A stretch of 64,000 nt of DNA from an uncultured Desulfovibrionaceae bacterium (GCA_949299515.1 CASGAP010000012.1:62001-126000); one strand, 5' to 3'. Positions 16,523 through 27,920 are shown, counted from the stretch's first letter. Notes: generated from the sequence alone by a model not told the origin. Translations and numbers: made by a program.

Positions 16523-17755
16523 ATGCAGCATTCTTTTTTTATGAATTATGCCGTAGAAATTGCGGAAAAAGGCCGTTTCAAAACAGTTCCGAACCCGTGT
16601 GTCGGGGCTGTTTTGGTGTACAAAAACAAAATAATCGCTGAAGGCTTCCATACCGCATACGGCAAGCCTCACGCGGAAATAGAATGTCTTTGCAGTGCCG
16701 TTGAACAGGGCTTTTTTTATGAGCAAATACAAAAAGGCCTGCATTTTTCCAATCCTGTTTTGCAGCAGGCGGCGGAGCAGCATAAAGATGTCCGCAGTGC
16801 GGAAAAAGTGCATATGGAACACTGTGCGCTTTATGTTACGCTGGAACCGTGCAATCATTTCGGCAAAACCCCGCCCTGTTCCCATGCCATAGCCGAGGCA
16901 GGCATAAAAACCGTATATGTCGGCTGTCTTGACCCTAATCCCAAAGCGGCAGGCGGCTGTGCTTACCTGAAACAGCACGGCGTAACCGTGCATACCGGTC
17001 TCTGCGAAAACGAATGCCGTGAGCTTTTGGCTGATTTTTTGGTATGGCAGGAAGAAAAACGGCCGTATTGCATTGTGAAAATGGCGTGTACGCTGGACGG
17101 CAAAATCGGCCCCGCGAAAGGGCACAGCCATAAAATTTCCGGCAGGGAATCGCAGAAAGTCACTATGCTGATGCGCAGGCATATGGCCGAAACAAACGGT
17201 GCCGTTATGATTGGCTCCCATACGTTTTTTGAAGACAATCCCATGCTGACTGTTCGCGGCATTGAAACCGAAACCCAGCCCAAAGCTTTTATCGTTACAA
17301 GAAAACTGCCTGAAATCCAAAACGGCAGAACTGGCTATTATTGTCTTGACGAACGGAAAAATACCGTGCTGTTTACTTCCGTGCATGGGGAAAAAGATAC
17401 GGATGCCTTTAAAAATTTGGGAATTTCCCTTGAAAGTGTTGACAAAAATATTGACGGCACATTAAATTTAAAACAAGTTTTTGAAATAGCTTTTCAAAAA
17501 TATAATTGCCCGTATATTTACTGCGAAGGCGGGGCAAAGCTTGCGCAGGCGCTTTTGAAAGAAGGGCTGGCAGACAGGCTTGTTCTGTATATGGCGCCCT
17601 GCATATTGGGCGATGACAGCGCAAAAAACGCATTCAGCGGCAATACGGTTTTGACCATGCAGGAAGCATACCGCCTGAAAGTCCTGAAAACCGAACAAGT
17701 CGGCGAAGATCTGCATATATATCTCAAAACGGAGAAACCATGTTTACAGGATTGA
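16523..17755 (+). CDS. ribD: Bifunctional riboflavin deaminase/reductase RibD
   Basis: RibD deaminates diaminohydroxyphosphoribosylaminopyrimidine and then reduces the ribose side chain, steps 2 and 3 of riboflavin synthesis. The deaminase domain (about 1-180) shows NPCVGAV, HAE (residues 50-52) and TLEPCNHFGKTPPCSH; the reductase domain (about 180-410) shows KMACTLDGKI and YCEGGAKLAQALL. About 35 extra residues lie between HAE and the PC motif compared with E. coli RibD, rich in Gln, Glu and Lys. The gene begins 1 base after the dCMP deaminase stop and overlaps ribE by 16 bases. Confidence 0.95.
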   Translation: MQHSFFMNYAVEIAEKGRFKTVPNPCVGAVLVYKNKIIAEGFHTAYGKPHAEIECLCSAVEQGFFYEQIQKGLHFSNPVLQQAAEQHKDVRSAEKVHMEHCALYVTLEPCNHFGKTPPCSHAIAEAGIKTVYVGCLDPNPKAAGGCAYLKQHGVTVHTGLCENECRELLADFLVWQEEKRPYCIVKMACTLDGKIGPAKGHSHKISGRESQKVTMLMRRHMAETNGAVMIGSHTFFEDNPMLTVRGIETETQPKAFIVTRKLPEIQNGRTGYYCLDERKNTVLFTSVHGEKDTDAFKNLGISLESVDKNIDGTLNLKQVFEIAFQKYNCPYIYCEGGAKLAQALLKEGLADRLVLYMAPCILGDDSAKNAFSGNTVLTMQEAYRLKVLKTEQVGEDLHIYLKTEKPCLQD

Positions 17756-18393
17756 TAGAAGGGCTTGGGGAAGTTGCGGCAATACGCCATTTAGGTGCTG
17801 ACATGAGGTTCGGCATTAAGCCGCTTTTTCCCTTTGAAAAGCCGGTAATAGGCGAATCCGTTGCGGTTAACGGCACGTGTCTTACCGTGGAAACGGCAGA
17901 AAATGCTTTGCTGACTTTTTATGCATCGGGCGAAACTCTGTCCTGTTCCAATATTTCGCTGCTTGCTCCAAAATCCAAAGTAAATCTGGAACGGGCGCTG
18001 GCTCTCGGAAGCCGTCTCGGCGGACATTTGGTGAGCGGCCACGTGGACACAATGGGCAGTGTGCAGTCTGTACGGGAAATAGGTCAGTCACGCGAAATTA
18101 CAATAAATTTTGACAGGGAATGGGCAAAATACATTATTCCGAAAGGGTCTGTTGCTCTTGACGGGATAAGTCTTACGGTAAATACTTGCGGATTTGATTT
18201 TTTAACGGTAAATGTAATTCCGGAAACATGGAAAGTTACCACCATTGCGGATTGGCATATCGGCAAAAAAATCAATATTGAAACGGATATGATAGGCAAA
18301 TATATACTCCGTTCCAGATACATTGAAGAAAATAAACCGCAGAAAAGTGGCATTACGGAAGATTTTCTCCGTGAAAATGGCTTTTTTGCATAA
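17740..18393 (+). CDS. ribE: Riboflavin synthase alpha chain
   Basis: This enzyme dismutates two 6,7-dimethyl-8-ribityllumazine molecules to riboflavin. The 217 residues form two homologous barrel domains, each starting with a similar motif ([12 protein letters not shown] at the N-terminus; [15 protein letters not shown] in the second). [13 protein letters not shown] and [12 protein letters not shown] are the repeated lumazine-binding segments. The start lies inside the 3' end of ribD (16-base overlap), with GGAG just upstream of ATG 17740. It is followed 11 bases later by ribBA. Confidence 0.95.
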   Translation: MFTGLIEGLGEVAAIRHLGADMRFGIKPLFPFEKPVIGESVAVNGTCLTVETAENALLTFYASGETLSCSNISLLAPKSKVNLERALALGSRLGGHLVSGHVDTMGSVQSVREIGQSREITINFDREWAKYIIPKGSVALDGISLTVNTCGFDFLTVNVIPETWKVTTIADWHIGKKINIETDMIGKYILRSRYIEENKPQKSGITEDFLRENGFFA

Positions 18394-18404
18394 GAGAATG
18401 ATAT

Positions 18405-19643
18405 ATGGCTATTTGCAGTATTGAAGAAGCAATCGAAGATTTCAGACAGGGAAAAATGATTATCCTTGCCGACGACGAAGACAGGGAAAACGAAGGCGAT
18501 CTTACCATTGCCGCTGAATTTGTAAGCCCAGAAGCCATTAATTTTATGGCAAAATACGGCCGCGGACTGATTTGTCTGCCCATGGAAAACGAAATGGCCG
18601 ACAAACTGGAACTGCCGCTGATGACAAAACGCAACGGTTCCAAGTTCGGCACCAATTTTACGGTTTCCATTGAAGCGCGCGAAGGCGTTACTACGGGCAT
18701 TTCCGCCCATGACAGGGCGCATACCATTCTTACCGCCGTAAATCCCGCAAGCACGGCAAGGGATATCGTTACCCCCGGACATATTTTCCCGCTCAGGGCA
18801 CATCCCGGCGGCGTGCTTATGCGTGCAGGACAAACCGAAGGCAGCGTTGACCTGGCAAAACTGGCCGGGCTTACCCCTGCGGCGGTTATCTGCGAAATTA
18901 TGAATGACGACGGCACCATGAGCAGAATGCCGGATTTGGAAAAATTTGCGGCCGAACATAACATTAAAATTGCCACGGTGAAAGATATTATTCAGTACAG
19001 GCTGAAAAAAGGGCAGGTTGCGGTCAAGCGCGTGGCAGAAGCCAATATGCCCACGGCATTCGGGGATTTCAGAATTATTGCCTATGAAAATTCCCTTGAC
19101 AATCATACCCACATTGCCCTTGTCAAAGGTGACGTGACAACGCCCGAACCCGTACTTATCCGCGTGCACAGCGAATGTTTAACGGGCGATGTGTTTGCGT
19201 CCATGCGCTGCGACTGCGGCGGACAGCTTCATTCTGCCATGGCGCAGATCGAAAAAGAAGGCCGCGGCGCCATTTTGTATATGCGCCAGGAAGGCCGCGG
19301 CATCGGTCTTGCCAATAAAATAAAAGCCTATGCTCTGCAGGATGAAGGCTATGATACCGTGGAAGCCAATAATAAACTCGGCTTTAAGGCGGATTTGCGC
19401 GATTACGGTATGGGGGCGCAGATACTTGTGGATCTTGGCATACGAAAACTTCGCATTCTGACAAATAACCCGAAAAAAATTATCGGGCTTGAAGGATACG
19501 GCCTTGAAGTTACGGAGCGTGTGCCCCTGGAACAGACTCCCTGCCAGTTCAATGAAAAATATCTGAAAACAAAAAAAGAAAAACTCGGCCATTTGTTTGG
19601 CAACAGTTGCCGTCACATTCACGGTAATTACGGTGATTTTTAA
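18405..19643 (+). CDS. ribBA: Bifunctional DHBP synthase / GTP cyclohydrolase II
   Basis: The N-terminal half (about 1-200) makes 3,4-dihydroxy-2-butanone 4-phosphate from ribulose 5-phosphate, with acidic motif [12 protein letters not shown]. The C-terminal half (about 205-412) is GTP cyclohydrolase II, with the zinc-binding segment [14 protein letters not shown] and [11 protein letters not shown]. Thus one gene supplies both precursor branches for lumazine. Length is standard for the fusion. It ends directly in front of ribH, and the four rib genes together cover the pathway except the dephosphorylation step. No FMN riboswitch-like leader was seen upstream of the group. Confidence 0.96.
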   Translation: MAICSIEEAIEDFRQGKMIILADDEDRENEGDLTIAAEFVSPEAINFMAKYGRGLICLPMENEMADKLELPLMTKRNGSKFGTNFTVSIEAREGVTTGISAHDRAHTILTAVNPASTARDIVTPGHIFPLRAHPGGVLMRAGQTEGSVDLAKLAGLTPAAVICEIMNDDGTMSRMPDLEKFAAEHNIKIATVKDIIQYRLKKGQVAVKRVAEANMPTAFGDFRIIAYENSLDNHTHIALVKGDVTTPEPVLIRVHSECLTGDVFASMRCDCGGQLHSAMAQIEKEGRGAILYMRQEGRGIGLANKIKAYALQDEGYDTVEANNKLGFKADLRDYGMGAQILVDLGIRKLRILTNNPKKIIGLEGYGLEVTERVPLEQTPCQFNEKYLKTKKEKLGHLFGNSCRHIHGNYGDF

Positions 19644-19654
19644 AGGAGCATATG

Positions 19655-20125
19655 ATGTATCATATTAAAACTGTTGAAGGCATGATGGATGCAAAAGGTT
19701 ATAAAATTGCCATTTTGGCTTCCCGTTTCAATGATTTTATGGTGAATTCCCTTATCGGCGGTGCTGTTGATTATTTGATACGCCACGGTGCGGACAGAGA
19801 AGACCTTGCCATTGTGCGCGTTCCCGGTGCGTTTGAAATGCCCATTGTTGCCAAAAAACTGGCAGCAAGCGGTAAATATGACGGTATAGTTGCCCTTGGC
19901 GCCGTTATCCGCGGAGCGACCCCGCACTTTGATTTTGTTGCTTCCGAAACAACAAAAGGGCTTGCCCATGTTTCTCTGGAATATGATATTCCCGTAGGCT
20001 TCGGTCTGCTGACCACTGACAATATGGAACAGGCTATTGAACGTTCCGGCAGCAAAGCCGGCAACAAAGGCGTCGAGGCTGCCGCTGCTTTGCTTGAAAC
20101 CCTGCAAGTTCTCAAACAATTATAG
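19655..20125 (+). CDS. ribH: 6,7-dimethyl-8-ribityllumazine synthase
   Basis: RibH condenses the butanone phosphate with the ribityl-pyrimidine to lumazine, and usually forms icosahedral or pentameric assemblies. The sequence has [22 protein letters not shown] and the C-terminal NKGVEAA motif. Two adjacent in-frame ATGs occur (19652, 19655). AGGAG at 19644-19648 gives a 6-base spacing to the second, so I use that one, for 156 residues. The order rib-nusB (ribH followed 8 bases later by nusB) is a widespread bacterial arrangement. Confidence 0.95.
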   Translation: MYHIKTVEGMMDAKGYKIAILASRFNDFMVNSLIGGAVDYLIRHGADREDLAIVRVPGAFEMPIVAKKLAASGKYDGIVALGAVIRGATPHFDFVASETTKGLAHVSLEYDIPVGFGLLTTDNMEQAIERSGSKAGNKGVEAAAALLETLQVLKQL

Positions 20126-20133
20126 GAATAGCC

Positions 20134-20574
20134 ATGCAAAACAATAAAAATGTTCCCCGCCGCCTCTCACGCATGAAAGCGTTCCAGTTTCTTTATGGTC
20201 TGGAATTTGGCGAAATAAAAACAGTTCAGGCTTTGGAAAACAGCTATAAAAATTTTCCGGTGCAGGACGGCGGAGAAGAAAACGTATGCGAAGGCTTCAC
20301 TTGGGAGCTTATTCTCGGTGTTTGGCAGCATTCTGAAAAACTTGATGAAATTATTCAGCAATATTCTAAAAAATGGCGCTTGGACAGAGTGGGAAAAGTG
20401 GAGCTTTGCCTGCTGCGCCTAGCCGTGTTTGAAATTGCCTACAGGCATGACGTGCCGGCAAAAGTGGCCATTAATGAAGCTTTGGAGCTGAACAAAGTTT
20501 TTGGGGAAGAACGTTCCCAGGCTTTCATTAACGGAATTTTGGACAGTTATTCAAAATCCTTGGAAGAAAAATAA
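20134..20574 (+). CDS. nusB: Transcription antitermination protein NusB
   Basis: NusB pairs with S10 (NusE) on boxA RNA to promote antitermination in rRNA operons. The 146-residue helical protein shows [16 protein letters not shown] at the N-terminus, [12 protein letters not shown] in the middle and [19 protein letters not shown] then FINGILD at the C-terminus, all characteristic. It follows ribH closely and precedes leuS by 53 bases, a gap with no terminator seen. Confidence 0.95.
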   Translation: MQNNKNVPRRLSRMKAFQFLYGLEFGEIKTVQALENSYKNFPVQDGGEENVCEGFTWELILGVWQHSEKLDEIIQQYSKKWRLDRVGKVELCLLRLAVFEIAYRHDVPAKVAINEALELNKVFGEERSQAFINGILDSYSKSLEEK

Positions 20575-20627
20575 GTCCGCGCAGCAATGCGTCAGAAGAA
20601 AATACTTTATCATTTGAGGTGTGGTTT

Positions 20628-23135
20628 ATGGCATTGCCAAATCGTTATGATGCAGAGTCCATTGAGTTGAAATGGCAGCAATATTGGGTGGATCACAACA
20701 GCTTTAACTGTGAAATCGATACATCCCGTCCTAAATATTATGTTCTTGAAATGTTTCCGTATCCTTCAGGAAATATTCATATGGGACACGTGCGCAACTA
20801 TTCGATTGGCGATGTCGTTGCCCGTTTTCGCCGTATGCAGGGCTATAACGTGCTGCACCCCATGGGCTGGGACGCTTTCGGTCTTCCTGCTGAAAACGCA
20901 GCCATAAAACACAATATCCATCCGGGTACCTGGACATATTCCAATATCGACAATATGCGCAGCCAGCTGAAAAGACTTGGATATTCTTATGACTGGCGCA
21001 GGGAAGTCGCAACCTGCCACCCCAAATATTATAAGTGGGAACAGGAATTTTTCCTCAAATGGCTTGAAAAAGGTTTGGTTTACCGCAAAAAAGCCCCGCA
21101 GAACTGGTGCCCGAACTGCCATACCGTTCTTGCCAACGAACAGGTGGAAGAGGGCAAATGCTGGCGCTGTGACAGCGTGGTCGAACAAAAAGAACTGACC
21201 CAATGGTTTTTGAAAATCACCGATTATGCCGACGAACTGCTTGCAGACCTTAAAAAACTGGAAGGCGGCTGGCCTGACAGGGTTTTGTCCATGCAGCACA
21301 ACTGGATAGGCAAATCCATAGGTGCGGAGGCCGCATTTAAACTGGAAGACGGCAAAGGCGAAATCAAAATTTTTACGACCCGGCCGGATACCATTTTCGG
21401 CGTTACCTTTATGACGCTTGCCCCGGAACATCCCCTTGTGGACAGTCTCATCGCAGGCCGTGACAACGAAGAAGAAATCCGTGCCTTTATTACCAAAACC
21501 CGCAATATGGACAGAATTGCCCGTCAGTCCGATTCTTTGGAAAAAGAAGGGGTGTTCACCGGCGCATACTGCATAAATCCCTTCACGGGCGATAAAGTGC
21601 CCGTATGGCTCGGCAACTTTGTTCTTGCCGAATACGGCACCGGTGCCGTAATGGCAGTGCCTGCCCATGATCAGCGTGATTTTGAATTCGCCAAAAAATA
21701 CAATATCCCCATGAAAGCGGTTATTTCCGCAAACGGCGGCGAGCTTGACGTGCAGAGCCTTGAATGTGCGTATACGGAGCCCGGCATTATGATTAATTCC
21801 GGCGAATTTTCCGGCACGCCCAACGAAGAAGGCAAAGCAAAAATCATCGAAGCCATGGAAAAGAACGGTTTCGGCAAAAAAACCGTAAACTTCCGCCTGC
21901 GTGACTGGAATATTTCCCGTCAGCGGTACTGGGGTGCGCCTATTCCCGTTGTATACTGCGAAGACTGCGGTATGGTTCCCGTCAATAAAGAGGATTTGCC
22001 CGTTTTGCTTCCGCTTGACGTAAAAACCCATGAAGACGGCCGTTCTCCTCTTCCCACATTTGAGGCTTTTGTCAATACAACCTGCCCAAAATGCGGAAAA
22101 CCGGCTAAGCGCGAAACAGACACCATGGATACTTTTGTGGAATCTTCCTGGTATTTTGCCCGATATACGGACGCAAGAAACGACGAAGCTCCGTTTTCCC
22201 AAGATGCGCTTTCTTACTTTATGCCCGTAGACCAGTACATCGGCGGTGTCGAACACGCAATTCTGCATTTGCTGTATGCGCGCTTTTTTACAAAAGTTCT
22301 GCGCGATTTCGGCTATCTTCCGGGTAATATTAACGAACCGTTCGCAAATCTGCTCACGCAGGGTATGGTACTGAAAGACGGTTCAAAAATGTCAAAATCC
22401 AAAGGCAATGTTGTTGATCCTACCGAAATGATTGCTAAATACGGTGCAGATACTGTACGTTTGTTCTGCCTTTTTGCCGCCCCGCCGGAAAGGGATTTTG
22501 ACTGGAGTGAATCCGGCATTGAAGGCTCTTCCCGTTTTCTGCAGCGTGTATGGCGTTTGTATCAGGAAGTGCGCGGCAATATTTTTGCCATGAAACCGTG
22601 TTCTTCCAGCAAAGAACAGGCTGACAGCGAAGAAGCGAAAGCTCTGCGCCTGCGCGAACACGCAACGGTCAAAAAAGTAAGCGAAGACATCGGCAACCGT
22701 TATCAGTTCAATACGGCCATTGCTGCCATTATGGAACTGGTTAACGAAACCTTTGCTCTTAAAGATGTTTTGGTACAGTCAGAAAACGGCAAAGCAGTGC
22801 TTTCTTCTGCCATAAGCACGATTATTGTTCTGCTTTCACCTTTTACACCGCATATCTGCGAAGAATTTTGGCAGGATTTGGGACTGGAAGGAACCGTAAG
22901 CGAGCAGCCTTGGCCGCAGTATAAAGAAGAAGCGCTGGAAAAAGACGTACTGACCATTGTTATTCAAATCAACGGCAAACTACGCGGAAAAATAGATGTG
23001 CCCGCATCAGCTTCCAAGGAAGAAATCGAAAAATGTGCAGCGGCCGAACCCAGTATACAAAAACATTTGGAAGGGCTGACAATCAGGAAAATAATCGTTA
23101 TTCCGCAAAAACTTGTCAATATTGTAGCTAACTAA
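20628..23135 (+). CDS. leuS: Leucyl-tRNA synthetase
   Basis: This class I synthetase charges tRNA-Leu. The HIGH-type motif is [15 protein letters not shown] and the KMSKS motif is [15 protein letters not shown]. Between them sit a zinc-type cysteine cluster (CPNCHTV, CWRCDS) and a CP1 editing domain (TTRPDTIFG). With the ATG at 20628 the protein is 835 residues; GAGGTG at 20616-20621 fits this start better than an upstream GTG-type start in the same frame. It heads the group leuS-lptE-holA-radC-lon. Confidence 0.97.
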   Translation: MALPNRYDAESIELKWQQYWVDHNSFNCEIDTSRPKYYVLEMFPYPSGNIHMGHVRNYSIGDVVARFRRMQGYNVLHPMGWDAFGLPAENAAIKHNIHPGTWTYSNIDNMRSQLKRLGYSYDWRREVATCHPKYYKWEQEFFLKWLEKGLVYRKKAPQNWCPNCHTVLANEQVEEGKCWRCDSVVEQKELTQWFLKITDYADELLADLKKLEGGWPDRVLSMQHNWIGKSIGAEAAFKLEDGKGEIKIFTTRPDTIFGVTFMTLAPEHPLVDSLIAGRDNEEEIRAFITKTRNMDRIARQSDSLEKEGVFTGAYCINPFTGDKVPVWLGNFVLAEYGTGAVMAVPAHDQRDFEFAKKYNIPMKAVISANGGELDVQSLECAYTEPGIMINSGEFSGTPNEEGKAKIIEAMEKNGFGKKTVNFRLRDWNISRQRYWGAPIPVVYCEDCGMVPVNKEDLPVLLPLDVKTHEDGRSPLPTFEAFVNTTCPKCGKPAKRETDTMDTFVESSWYFARYTDARNDEAPFSQDALSYFMPVDQYIGGVEHAILHLLYARFFTKVLRDFGYLPGNINEPFANLLTQGMVLKDGSKMSKSKGNVVDPTEMIAKYGADTVRLFCLFAAPPERDFDWSESGIEGSSRFLQRVWRLYQEVRGNIFAMKPCSSSKEQADSEEAKALRLREHATVKKVSEDIGNRYQFNTAIAAIMELVNETFALKDVLVQSENGKAVLSSAISTIIVLLSPFTPHICEEFWQDLGLEGTVSEQPWPQYKEEALEKDVLTIVIQINGKLRGKIDVPASASKEEIEKCAAAEPSIQKHLEGLTIRKIIVIPQKLVNIVAN

Positions 23136-23143
23136 TATTAACT

Positions 23144-23650
23144 ATGAAGAATATTTATACATTCTTTCTGCTTGGCTTTCTCTGCATTTTGTGCTCCTGC
23201 GGGTACAAAGTGCAGGGGCTGTCAGGCCATTCTTCCCAATCTGTTTTTGGCGGTTCCGATAAAACCGTTGCTATTGCCAAGATCGAAGACCCGTCTTTAT
23301 ATCCTTGGATTAACTATTATTTAACTAACAAATTCCATTCAGAAATGAATGCCCGCAAATTGGCGCGTTTTGTTGCTGACCAAGATAAAGCTGATTTTCT
23401 TATGGAAATTATTATCCATAAATTCTATACTGCGGACAGCCTGACAGACGAACAGGACAGAATGCTTTTAAATTCCATTGTAATTGATATGGAAGTTCGT
23501 CTTAACAATAGGCATACAGGCGAAACATGGTCCAGCGGAATTTTGTCATCTTCCGAAACGTTTCAGCAGGTTACGGAAGAATATGCCGCGCAGGAAACAC
23601 TGCAGGAACTAGTTTACAAAGCATTTAATTCCATGGAAAATAATTTTTAA
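23144..23650 (+). CDS. lptE: LPS-assembly lipoprotein LptE-like
   Basis: The 168-residue protein has a signal peptide ending in a lipobox (LCSC, cysteine 19) followed by GYKVQG, which is typical of LptE, the outer-membrane lipoprotein that plugs LptD and helps insert lipopolysaccharide. The sequence after that is poorly conserved in this family, so the call rests on the N-terminus, size and the leuS-lptE-holA order, which is common in Proteobacteria. It follows leuS after 8 bases and precedes holA by 2 bases. Confidence 0.8.
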   Translation: MKNIYTFFLLGFLCILCSCGYKVQGLSGHSSQSVFGGSDKTVAIAKIEDPSLYPWINYYLTNKFHSEMNARKLARFVADQDKADFLMEIIIHKFYTADSLTDEQDRMLLNSIVIDMEVRLNNRHTGETWSSGILSSSETFQQVTEEYAAQETLQELVYKAFNSMENNF

Positions 23651-23652
23651 GT

Positions 23653-24678
23653 ATGGAACAGATTGCGGGATTTTATTTTTGTCACTGTCCAGATTTGCAA
23701 ATGGCAAAAGAATATATGGAAGACGACTACATTGCTTCCTTCGGTGAAACGTGGATTAATGCCGAGCGCCGGACATTTTGGACAGAAGACATTCAAAACA
23801 ACGCTTTTTTTTCCGCGTTGGATATGAACAGTTTTGAAAAAAAAAATAAAATCTTTTACGTGCGTGACTGTCACGAGCTGACTGCAGAGCAATGGAAAAA
23901 AATTTCACAGGCTCTCGGAAAGCCCAGACCTGATATTTTTTCCGTCTTTATTATCCATAACAGTCTTGATAAAGGAAAATTGAAGCTTCCTGCTGCGGTG
24001 CAAAAGCAAAAATGTTATGAATTTGCCCAAAAAAAAGGCTGGATCTATGAATCTGCAGGAATTACGGAACATAATTTCGCGCAGATAATAAAAAAACAGG
24101 CCATGGCAAAATACGGACTAAATCTTGCCAACGAAGTCGTCAATATTTTGAAAGAAACGCTTGCACCTGATTACAGCAGTTTAAACAACGTATTGGCGCA
24201 AATGTCGCTTTTTGCCGAACAGGGGGAAGTTTCGCCGTCTGTTGTTGCCCAGCTTACCAATTATACTCCGGAACTTGCTTTGTTTGACATTATAAAAAAA
24301 ATTGAAAGTGGCAGCAGCCGGGAAGTATGGAAGCTTCTGCTTAAAAACGGCAGGCAGACAGAGGACAGTTTTTTATTTGCCTTTATTGCGGTAATGATGC
24401 GTGAAATGCGCACGTTATGGAAAATTAAGGCAAAAGAGCAGGTATTTTTGCCAAACAGTCAAATTGCCAATAAAACCGCTTTAGCAGCCAGATTTGGCTT
24501 TACCAATATTTCAAAAATCATTTCTTTGCTTTGCTTTGCCGAATATTCTGTCAAAAGCGGAAAAAAAGCACCCCTTGAAACCTTTGAAGAACTTATTAAA
24601 GATATTTTGAAGATTTATAAAAAAGATGCTTCACAGCTTGAAACGCTGTATTCTGTCAGTGACAGTCAGCAGGGATAA
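23653..24678 (+). CDS. holA: DNA polymerase III delta subunit
   Basis: HolA opens the beta clamp as part of the clamp loader. At 341 residues the length is right. The family is weakly conserved, but the AAA-like N-terminal region, the segment AKYGLNLANEVVNIL in the middle, and the helical C-terminal domain with LFAFIAVMMREMR fit. Position between lptE and radC supports the call. The start at 23653 lies 2 bases after the lptE stop, so translation is probably coupled. Confidence 0.85.
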   Translation: MEQIAGFYFCHCPDLQMAKEYMEDDYIASFGETWINAERRTFWTEDIQNNAFFSALDMNSFEKKNKIFYVRDCHELTAEQWKKISQALGKPRPDIFSVFIIHNSLDKGKLKLPAAVQKQKCYEFAQKKGWIYESAGITEHNFAQIIKKQAMAKYGLNLANEVVNILKETLAPDYSSLNNVLAQMSLFAEQGEVSPSVVAQLTNYTPELALFDIIKKIESGSSREVWKLLLKNGRQTEDSFLFAFIAVMMREMRTLWKIKAKEQVFLPNSQIANKTALAARFGFTNISKIISLLCFAEYSVKSGKKAPLETFEELIKDILKIYKKDASQLETLYSVSDSQQG

Positions 24679-24680
24679 AT

Positions 24681-25403
24681 ATGGCAGAACATGATCCGCA
24701 TTATTACGGCCACAGACAAAGACTGCGGGAACGGGTACTGAAAAATCCGCAGGAAACAGAGTCATATGAACTTTTGGAGCTTTTGCTCGGATACGTTCAT
24801 AAACGGGGAGACACTAAACCGCTGGCAAAGGCGTTAATAAACCGTTTCGGTTCGGTTTGGGGCGTTTTGAATGCCCATCCCACGGAATTAGAAACTATAA
24901 GCGGTTTCGGCGAATCGTCGAAAATATTTTTTATTTTGCTGCGCGAACTCGTGGCCCGTTATTTTATGGAGCCAATAAAAGAAAAGAAATCCGTAACGTT
25001 AGACGATATTGCCATGCTGGCCCGCTGCGTTATGGACGGACTCTGCCACGAAGAAATTTGGGTTGCCTTACTTGACAATAACAACAGACTGCTTAGTTTT
25101 GATAAAGTACATACAGGCAATATGGATTCTGCTTTCTGTTCGCCTAAAATGATTGCGGAACTGGCTATTACCAAAAAAGCTACAGCCCTTGTGCTTATCC
25201 ATAATCATCCCGGCGGCATTATCAAAGCATCCTGGGCAGACAGAGAAACCACAATGCATATCCAGAAGGTTATGAATTTGATGGGGATACGCTTGCTTGA
25301 CCATTTGATTATTGCGGACGGAAAAGTTATAAGCCTGGCTAATAATCATTTGCTGGAAGAGAATACCATATTGTTTGACGACAATGAAAAAAGCATATTA
25401 TAG
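24681..25403 (+). CDS. radC: RadC family JAB/MPN domain protein
   Basis: The 240-residue protein has an N-terminal helix-hairpin-helix region (ELLLGYVHKRGDTKPLAKALINRFG, TISGFGESS) and a C-terminal JAMM metalloprotease-like domain with HNHPGG, then SWADRE, giving the H-x-H-x7-S-x2-D signature. RadC was once linked to DNA repair, but its function is not established. The start follows the holA stop by 2 bases. lon follows after 15 bases, with GGAATATATA before its ATG. Confidence 0.92.
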   Translation: MAEHDPHYYGHRQRLRERVLKNPQETESYELLELLLGYVHKRGDTKPLAKALINRFGSVWGVLNAHPTELETISGFGESSKIFFILLRELVARYFMEPIKEKKSVTLDDIAMLARCVMDGLCHEEIWVALLDNNNRLLSFDKVHTGNMDSAFCSPKMIAELAITKKATALVLIHNHPGGIIKASWADRETTMHIQKVMNLMGIRLLDHLIIADGKVISLANNHLLEENTILFDDNEKSIL

Positions 25404-25418
25404 CAACAGGAATATATA

Positions 25419-27887
25419 ATGGCTAAGAAAAAAGATAACGGCGAACTTGCAGAACCAGCAGAAAAGCCCAAAAGAGGCAGACCCAGAAAACGTACCGTGC
25501 AGGCCGCACAGCCGCAGACACGGCAGCCGATGCGCGAAGACGAAGAAGTGCTTATCGGTGACGAAGCGCTTCTCAGTGAAATTCCGCATGAAATCGGTTT
25601 GTTGTCTTTGCGCGAAAATGTACTGTTTAATTCTATGATTATGCCGATTTACGAAACCCGTGACATCGGTATTGAAGTTATAGAAAAAGCATATAATTCC
25701 TCAAAATTTTTGTTTGTCACCGCACAGAAAAACAGCGAAACGGACGACCCGTCAGTTGCCGAACTTTACGAAACAGGCACCGTGGGACTTATTCTGCGCA
25801 TGATAAAAATGCCCAACGGCCACGTAAAAGCGCTTATTCAGGGGGTAAGCCGGGCAAAATGCCTTGGTGAGCTTGCCAATGCCCAATATCCGAAAGTTTT
25901 AATTGAATTAATTAAAGAAATTGAAAAGCCCGTCACTTCGGAAGTTATCGCGCTTATGCGCATTGCCAGGGAAAACAGCGAAAAAATTCTGCAGCTGCGC
26001 GGAGTTCCTGTTGCGGAAATCATGACAATTTTAACCCAAGTTGACGAACCGGGAAAACTTGCGGATTTAATTGCTTCCAATATGCGGTTAAAAGCAGACG
26101 AAGCGCAGAATATGCTTGAATGTCTTGACCCTGTCGAACGGCTGAAAATGATTAATAAGCATTTGCTGAAAGAAGTCGAAATAGCCGACCTGCAGGCAAA
26201 AATCCAGAATATTGCGCGCGAAGGCATGGATAAGGCACAAAAAACGTATTATTTGCGTGAACAGATTAAAGCTATTCGGACCGAACTTGGCGAAAATGCC
26301 AATATGGACGAAGAACTGGATATCCTGCGTGAAAATCTTGAAAAAGCAGGACTCAGCAAAGACGCCAAAAAAGAGGCTCAAAAACAGCTGCACAGGCTTT
26401 CCAATATGGGAATGGATTCTGCCGAAGCCAATGTTGTCCGCACGTATTTGGATTGGCTGGCGGAATTGCCCTGGAAAAAAACTACCCGCGATGTTTTGGA
26501 TATTATCAAAGCCAAAAAAGTGCTGGATTCCGATCATTACGGTCTAACTAAAGTTAAAGACAGAATTTTGGAATTTCTGAGCGTGCGTAAACTGAACCCG
26601 GAAGCCAAAGCGACAATATTGTGTTTTGTGGGGCCTCCGGGGGTCGGCAAAACTTCGCTCGGACGTTCCATTGCTAAGGCCATGAACAGAAAGTTCCAGC
26701 GCATTTCCCTCGGCGGTATGCGTGACGAAGCGGAAATCCGCGGGCACAGAAGAACGTATGTGGGTGCCATGCCCGGCCGTATCATTCAGGCAATGAAAAA
26801 TGCCGGAACCAAAAATCCTGTTATTTTGCTGGACGAAATTGACAAGCTCGGCAATGATTTCAGGGGAGACCCGAGTTCTGCTTTGCTTGAAGCCCTTGAC
26901 CCTGAACAAAACAGCCATTTCAGCGATCATTACCTGAATGTGGAATTTGATCTGTCAAAGGTGCTTTTTCTCTGCACGGCCAATAATTTGGATTCCATAC
27001 CGCACGCGCTGCGCGACAGAATGGAAATAATCCGCATTTCCGGATATACGGAATTGGAAAAGCTTGCCATAGTGAAATCCCATATCCTGAAAAGGCAAAT
27101 CAAAGATAACGGACTGCATGAAAAACAATTAAAAATTTCCGACAATTCCATAAAAAAAGTAATCCGCGAGTATACGCGCGAAGCAGGTCTGCGCGGTCTT
27201 GAGCGGGAAATCGGCGCAATTTGCCGTAAAATTGCCAGAAAAGTTGCCGAACACGAACTGGAATCATGCTCCGTAACGCCGAAAACCGTGGAAGAACTGC
27301 TCGGCGCACCGCGCTTTTTGGAAGAAGAGCGGGAAAAAACACTGCTGCCGGGTGTTACGACAGGACTTGCATGGACGCAGGCAGGCGGTGATGTGCTGTT
27401 TGTGGAAGTCAGCAAAATGAAAGGCAAAGGAGCCGTGCAGATTACCGGTCAGCTCGGCGACGTTATGAAAGAAAGCTGCCAAGCAGCCGTATCCTATATC
27501 AGAAGCCATGCCGAAGAACTGAAGGCAGATGAGGATTTTCATGAAAAGTACGATCTGCATATTCATGTTCCAGAAGGGGCAACGCCCAAAGACGGCCCTT
27601 CCGCTGGCGTAACGTTGTTTACGGCAATTTTGTCTTCGCTTACGGACAGTCCTGTCAATGCAGAATACTGCATGACAGGCGAAATTACTTTGCGCGGCAG
27701 GGTTCTGCCCGTGGGCGGCATAAAAGAAAAAATTCTTGCCGCCGTAACCCGCGGTCTGAAACATGTGATAATTCCCAAGCAAAATATGAAGGATCTGGAA
27801 GACATTCCTGATGAATTACTGGACAAAATAACCGTGCATCCGGTAACGCACGTAGACGAAGTGCGCAAATTGGTACTGCAAAAATAA
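25419..27887 (+). CDS. lon: Lon protease (ATP-dependent), with basic AT-hook-like N-terminus
   Basis: The 822-residue protein is a LonA protease. After an unusual N-terminal stretch of about 45 residues comes the LAN substrate-binding domain ([15 protein letters not shown]), a coiled region, the AAA+ module with Walker [11 protein letters not shown] and Walker [11 protein letters not shown], and the protease domain with the catalytic serine in KDGPSAG and lysine in GGIKEKIL. Residues 18-25 read KRGRPRKR, an AT-hook-like DNA-binding core not present in E. coli Lon. The gene ends the leuS-lon group and has its own terminator at 27893. Confidence 0.96.
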   Translation: MAKKKDNGELAEPAEKPKRGRPRKRTVQAAQPQTRQPMREDEEVLIGDEALLSEIPHEIGLLSLRENVLFNSMIMPIYETRDIGIEVIEKAYNSSKFLFVTAQKNSETDDPSVAELYETGTVGLILRMIKMPNGHVKALIQGVSRAKCLGELANAQYPKVLIELIKEIEKPVTSEVIALMRIARENSEKILQLRGVPVAEIMTILTQVDEPGKLADLIASNMRLKADEAQNMLECLDPVERLKMINKHLLKEVEIADLQAKIQNIAREGMDKAQKTYYLREQIKAIRTELGENANMDEELDILRENLEKAGLSKDAKKEAQKQLHRLSNMGMDSAEANVVRTYLDWLAELPWKKTTRDVLDIIKAKKVLDSDHYGLTKVKDRILEFLSVRKLNPEAKATILCFVGPPGVGKTSLGRSIAKAMNRKFQRISLGGMRDEAEIRGHRRTYVGAMPGRIIQAMKNAGTKNPVILLDEIDKLGNDFRGDPSSALLEALDPEQNSHFSDHYLNVEFDLSKVLFLCTANNLDSIPHALRDRMEIIRISGYTELEKLAIVKSHILKRQIKDNGLHEKQLKISDNSIKKVIREYTREAGLRGLEREIGAICRKIARKVAEHELESCSVTPKTVEELLGAPRFLEEEREKTLLPGVTTGLAWTQAGGDVLFVEVSKMKGKGAVQITGQLGDVMKESCQAAVSYIRSHAEELKADEDFHEKYDLHIHVPEGATPKDGPSAGVTLFTAILSSLTDSPVNAEYCMTGEITLRGRVLPVGGIKEKILAAVTRGLKHVIIPKQNMKDLEDIPDELLDKITVHPVTHVDEVRKLVLQK

Positions 27888-27892
27888 CGCAT

Positions 27893-27920
27893 AAAAATCC
27901 TCTGCAAAGAGGATTTTTTT
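27893..27920 (+). terminator. Rho-independent terminator after lon
   Basis: AAAAATCCTCT pairs with AGAGGATTTTT around GCAA, followed by T residues. Confidence 0.93.

Noticed and set aside
15018-19660. FMN riboswitch in front of the riboflavin genes
   Set aside because: No leader space exists: the genes overlap or abut, and no RFN-element-like sequence was seen upstream of the M20 or glycosyltransferase genes.
20766-22268. A 500-codon open frame antisense to leuS
   Set aside because: It is fully inside leuS on the other strand, has no SD and no recognisable domain. Long antisense frames are expected from the codon bias of the sense gene.
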